This document shows positions 13,636-16,491 of a DNA stretch of 16,491 nt, one piece after another. This stretch comes from an uncultured Collinsella sp. GTDB lineage: Bacteria; Actinomycetota; Coriobacteriia; Coriobacteriales; Coriobacteriaceae. The stretch spans positions 1-16,491 of the forward strand of contig URNK01000017.1 in NCBI GenBank assembly GCA_900549195.1. Direction: 5' to 3'. The translations under genes and the position numbers were made by a program. Each line of letters starts with the position of its first letter. Position 1 is the first letter of the stretch. The notes beneath the pieces were generated by a model. That model was given only the letters and a program-made list of their open reading frames with translations, made no database searches and was not told the origin of the DNA.

Positions 13636-16449
13636 CTAGCGAGGCCTATCCGAATTGGCCTCATTGGCGGTGTCGATCTCGAGCGCCGTGCGGCGGGCGC
13701 TGTAGGCGACGAGGCCGGCGCCTGCCGCGGCGAGTGTTGCAGCGGCTGCCGTGAGGGGAGCGTTGGCATCGCCCGTGCCCGCAAGCGCGCCCGCTTTTCC
13801 GGAGCGCTTGTTATTGCCGTGGTCCTTGCCACTGCCGGAGCTGCTTCCGCCGGAGCCGCCGCCCCCGTCAGTACCGCCGCCGCTCGAGCCACCATCGCCG
13901 TCAGCTGTCATCGGGGCGTCGTGAAGTCCTGTCGTATCCGCGCTGTCGCATACGCCGACCTGAACTTCTGAGCGTTCGCATGCCGCGTCGGGCGCATGAA
14001 GCTCGTGCAGTATGGCACCCAGCGCCGAGTTTGCGCCCGGTCGAATTTCCTCGAGCGTTACGGGATCGAGCGCCACCAGATTACGCGCCTTCGCATACAG
14101 CGTTACGCGTTTGCCCACTTCGTCGCTCCAACTCTCGGGGATGGCGAAGTTCATGCGAAACTGTGCCGTGCAACCCGGTGCCAGCACGGCGTTGCCGTTG
14201 TCGGCTACCAGCGGGTGCGTTGCAAAATGCGTGCCCAGCGTCTCGAGCGCGTACTTCACGTGTGCCATGTCGTTAGCCGAAGCGTCCTCGGCAAGCTCTG
14301 GATCGTAGATCGAAGCCATACGTGCATTCACTCCGAGTCCGATGGATGCGCTGGAGAACGGCTGGCTGGAGCCCTCTCGGTACAGATCGATCGTGCCGGC
14401 GGTCAGCAAGGTGTTGCCGTCGTTTCGCACCGTGACCATAAAGGATTCACCTGCTGCTCCGGGCACCACCGCGCCCGAGGTAGCGACCGCACCCGTCGGA
14501 GTGGCACACGCCACCAAGGGCACTTCGATGCCGTGCAGCTCTGCCTCGCTCTTCTCCGCGCTCACAATGTGCGTGGCGAGCGCGGAGAGCATGCCTCCCG
14601 ACGTCAAAAATGTCGTTATCTGATCGACGGGATGGTCTAGCTCGCACATCACGAACGGCTCTGTAAACAAATCTCCTGCCAAGGTACTGGCGAAGATGCG
14701 GAAGTGCTTGCCCATCACTGCTACCGGGTTGCCTTCTTCGTCGTAGGTTTGTCCTACCTTGCCATCGGTGTTCTCTACATAGAGCACGCACCTGCCGTTG
14801 TTGCTTACGCTAAACGATGCCGGGCCACAGCCTGCGGCACCCACGGGCTGCGTTGCAAATGCCGATGCGCCTCGCGTCCAAGTAATATGCTGCAGTTGCT
14901 CGTTGACGGTTGCCAAAAAGCCCGAATGTTGTGGCCACGGCACCGCGTGGGGTACTGTGGCATCTGGCGGTATAACGCCCCAACCCGCGATGGACTGGCC
15001 GATCACGGCATACGATGCGCAGCCACAACCGTTTGCAGTTTCGTATGCAACGGGCACCACCATTTTGCCGTTGATATTCTCGGGCTCGCCCAGCTCGATA
15101 CTCGACGGTGCCTGCGGAAAGCGGAGAACTTGGCGGAAGGTCAGGCTGTCGCCCGAAACGTCCGACCACAGGGTGAAGCACTCCAGCGCAACCTCTGCCT
15201 CGCTGCCGAGCGCCTTTTCTGCGGTGGTTCCGCGGCGGTGGAGGTAGGCACCCGACAGACGCCCGTCGACCAGTGTCTTGCCCACCGTGATGCGCGGGCA
15301 CTGCAGGCAATGGTAGCCATCTTCTTGCAGGCGGCCGCGCGAGATGCTGCGCCATGACGTATGCGACACCACGCGAACTCCGTCGTTGCTTATGCGCAGG
15401 CGCACAACGGACAGGATGCCGGCTGTGCTTGCCGTATCGAAAAGGGTGTTGTCGCCGTCGCGGCGCTCGCCCGAGACCAGCAACACGTAGGCGTCCTGGT
15501 TTCCTCTTCCGTCCGTATATTCCACCACGTCGAAGTCGTAATCGTATATGCCGTCGCGCTCCACGTCGTTCTCGCCAAACCCAAGGGGAAAGTCCACGGG
15601 CGTGGGGGCAGACCACGTGCCGTTCGTCTTTGTATGCACCACCAGGCGCGAGCGACCATTCTCGCCGTAGCGCACCGAGGCGATACGGAATAGGCACTCA
15701 ACGCCGGCAATCATCGTTAGCTTCATGTGGACTTCGCTGAGCACGCCGGAAAACAGCACGTTGTCGCTCGAGGGTTTTATGCCGCCACGCTCGTCCTCCG
15801 ACACGCCGGCAGAGTTGGCGTTCGGGTCAGCAACGGCGTTCGTCGCCTGCCCGATATAGGTGTACTCATACATCGGCGCGGCGTTTTCGTCGTTCTCTAT
15901 CAGTGCGTGGACGAAATGCTCGATCTGTCCCGTGTCGTCGCTTTCTGCATCCGCCTCGAGCTCAATGCGCGTGACCGACCGGTCCCAATCGCGTACGGTA
16001 GGCGCGACATTCCTTGCAGTGGCCTTAACCTCGGCGCGTGCGAGCAGCTCGGCGTTGGTGACGATGGTGGCCGATGCGATAAATTGCGGCACGCCGCCCG
16101 CCTCGATGTTGCCGGGCGTGCCGAAGCGGGCATCCAACGTATAAGGCGTATCTCCACCCAATGCGAGCTCAGAGCGCTGGAGCACATACTGGTCGCCATT
16201 GTTCACCGACATATTCCACGAATCGAGGAGTGTGGGCCACGACCCCGACCAAGCCTTGGTGGTCCACTTGAACATTACGAATTGGAGTATCACATCGACA
16301 TCGACGTCTGCACCTACGCGCAGTCGCGGAAGCTGGTGTCCATCTGCCTTCTCGTACCCAATGAACAGCGTGAGGGATGCGGCGCCGCGCACGGCAGACG
16401 AAGCGACGCCTGCAACGCCGGCGCCAAAGGTGACGGCGAGCCCGATCTG
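13636..16449 (-). CDS. Large cell-wall-anchored surface protein, C-terminal 937 residues
   Basis: The frame is open to the end of genuine sequence, so the N-terminus and any signal peptide are missing. Visible parts: a Gly/Ala-rich beta-like start (about 1-30, GLAVTFGAGVAGVASSAV), then a long region resembling a beta-rich extracellular domain with scattered cysteines. A CARDB-like segment lies near 665-785 (FMVTVRNDGNTLLTAGTIDLY). A Gly/Ser/Asp spacer covers about 845-883. The sorting signal is LAGTGD (889-894), a hydrophobic helix (about 899-918) and Arg919-Arg920. LAxTG is the class E sortase variant known from actinobacteria. The 17-residue tail after the arginines is longer than usual. 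Likely role: exposed adhesin or binding protein; ligand unknown. The GTG at 16392 is internal, not a start. Confidence 0.85.
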   Translation of the reverse strand, partial: QIGLAVTFGAGVAGVASSAVRGAASLTLFIGYEKADGHQLPRLRVGADVDVDVILQFVMFKWTTKAWSGSWPTLLDSWNMSVNNGDQYVLQRSELALGGDTPYTLDARFGTPGNIEAGGVPQFIASATIVTNAELLARAEVKATARNVAPTVRDWDRSVTRIELEADAESDDTGQIEHFVHALIENDENAAPMYEYTYIGQATNAVADPNANSAGVSEDERGGIKPSSDNVLFSGVLSEVHMKLTMIAGVECLFRIASVRYGENGRSRLVVHTKTNGTWSAPTPVDFPLGFGENDVERDGIYDYDFDVVEYTDGRGNQDAYVLLVSGERRDGDNTLFDTASTAGILSVVRLRISNDGVRVVSHTSWRSISRGRLQEDGYHCLQCPRITVGKTLVDGRLSGAYLHRRGTTAEKALGSEAEVALECFTLWSDVSGDSLTFRQVLRFPQAPSSIELGEPENINGKMVVPVAYETANGCGCASYAVIGQSIAGWGVIPPDATVPHAVPWPQHSGFLATVNEQLQHITWTRGASAFATQPVGAAGCGPASFSVSNNGRCVLYVENTDGKVGQTYDEEGNPVAVMGKHFRIFASTLAGDLFTEPFVMCELDHPVDQITTFLTSGGMLSALATHIVSAEKSEAELHGIEVPLVACATPTGAVATSGAVVPGAAGESFMVTVRNDGNTLLTAGTIDLYREGSSQPFSSASIGLGVNARMASIYDPELAEDASANDMAHVKYALETLGTHFATHPLVADNGNAVLAPGCTAQFRMNFAIPESWSDEVGKRVTLYAKARNLVALDPVTLEEIRPGANSALGAILHELHAPDAACERSEVQVGVCDSADTTGLHDAPMTADGDGGSSGGGTDGGGGSGGSSSGSGKDHGNNKRSGKAGALAGTGDANAPLTAAAATLAAAGAGLVAYSARRTALEIDTANEANSDRPR

Positions 16450-16451
16450 GA

Positions 16452-16491
16452 CTGTCTCTTATACACATCTCCGAGCCCACGAGACTAGCGC
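16452..16491 (-). other. Illumina Nextera i7 adapter (non-biological)
   Basis: CTGTCTCTTATACACATCT (16452-16470) is the Tn5 mosaic end and CCGAGCCCACGAGAC (16471-16485) is the Read 2 arm. TAGCGC (16486-16491) matches the first six bases of the Nextera N716 index. Genuine sequence stops at 16451. Confidence 0.98.

Noticed and set aside
16169..16491. Reading frames at the ends containing MCIRDS, LYTSPSPRD or MYKRQ peptides
   Set aside because: These peptides are translations of Nextera adapter, not proteins.

Overview
The window looks like a contig or single long fragment from a high-GC, Gram-positive gut actinobacterium, most likely Coriobacteriia and probably Collinsella or a close relative. 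This rests on GC-rich codon use, strong AGGAGG-type ribosome binding sites, an actinobacterial-type SOS box, an LAxTG-type sortase signal and the gene repertoire. No database comparison was possible. Bases 1-43 and 16452-16491 are Illumina Nextera adapter sequence, so genuine genomic DNA runs from 44 to 16451 and both outermost genes are cut by the ends.

Left part (44-4202), redox cluster under a LysR regulator. On the minus strand, in transcription order, lie an aldo/keto reductase (2325-3173), a remnant of a flavodoxin gene (2119-2310), a second aldo/keto reductase (1162-2013) and an iron-dependent alcohol dehydrogenase of the YqhD/BdhA type (44-1117, 3' end missing). A LysR-type regulator (3303-4202) is divergent from the cluster. 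A T-N11-A dyad in the shared intergenic region is a good operator candidate. The set looks like an aldehyde/ketone reduction or detoxification operon in which the flavodoxin has decayed.

Second part (4431-7509), MerR-controlled cluster. A MerR regulator (4431-4871) is divergent from a carboxymuconolactone-decarboxylase/cupin fusion (5093-5857) and a tightly coupled alpha/beta hydrolase (5860-6831). The hydrolase is broken by an in-frame TGA at codon 30. A flavodoxin-fold, possibly iron-sulfur, flavoprotein follows (6979-7509). The MerR operator is a perfect 8-4-8 dyad inside a promoter with the unusual 19-bp spacer typical of MerR-controlled genes.

Third part (7508-8862), a stand-alone AAA-type ATPase with a C-terminal winged helix (7618-8712, minus). 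Three copies of a 16-bp motif at exact 19-bp spacing precede it. A 92-bp inverted-repeat element separates it from the convergent flavoprotein gene.

Fourth part (8871-13326), a complete minus-strand type IIA topoisomerase operon: ATPase/TOPRIM subunit (11246-13243), then cleavage subunit (8960-11200), with a good promoter and a strong terminator. It lacks visible gyrase hallmarks and is best read as topoisomerase IV or a gyrase paralogue.

Right part (13342-16449). The 392-bp gap upstream of the topoisomerase operon holds a perfect TCGAAC-N4-GTTCGA SOS box, a 39-bp near-perfect palindrome, a 38-codon candidate ORF and a plus-strand terminator. Together they may form a small DNA-damage-inducible transcript. 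Beyond it is the C-terminal 937 residues of a large cell-wall-anchored surface protein with an LAGTGD sorting signal, N-terminus missing.
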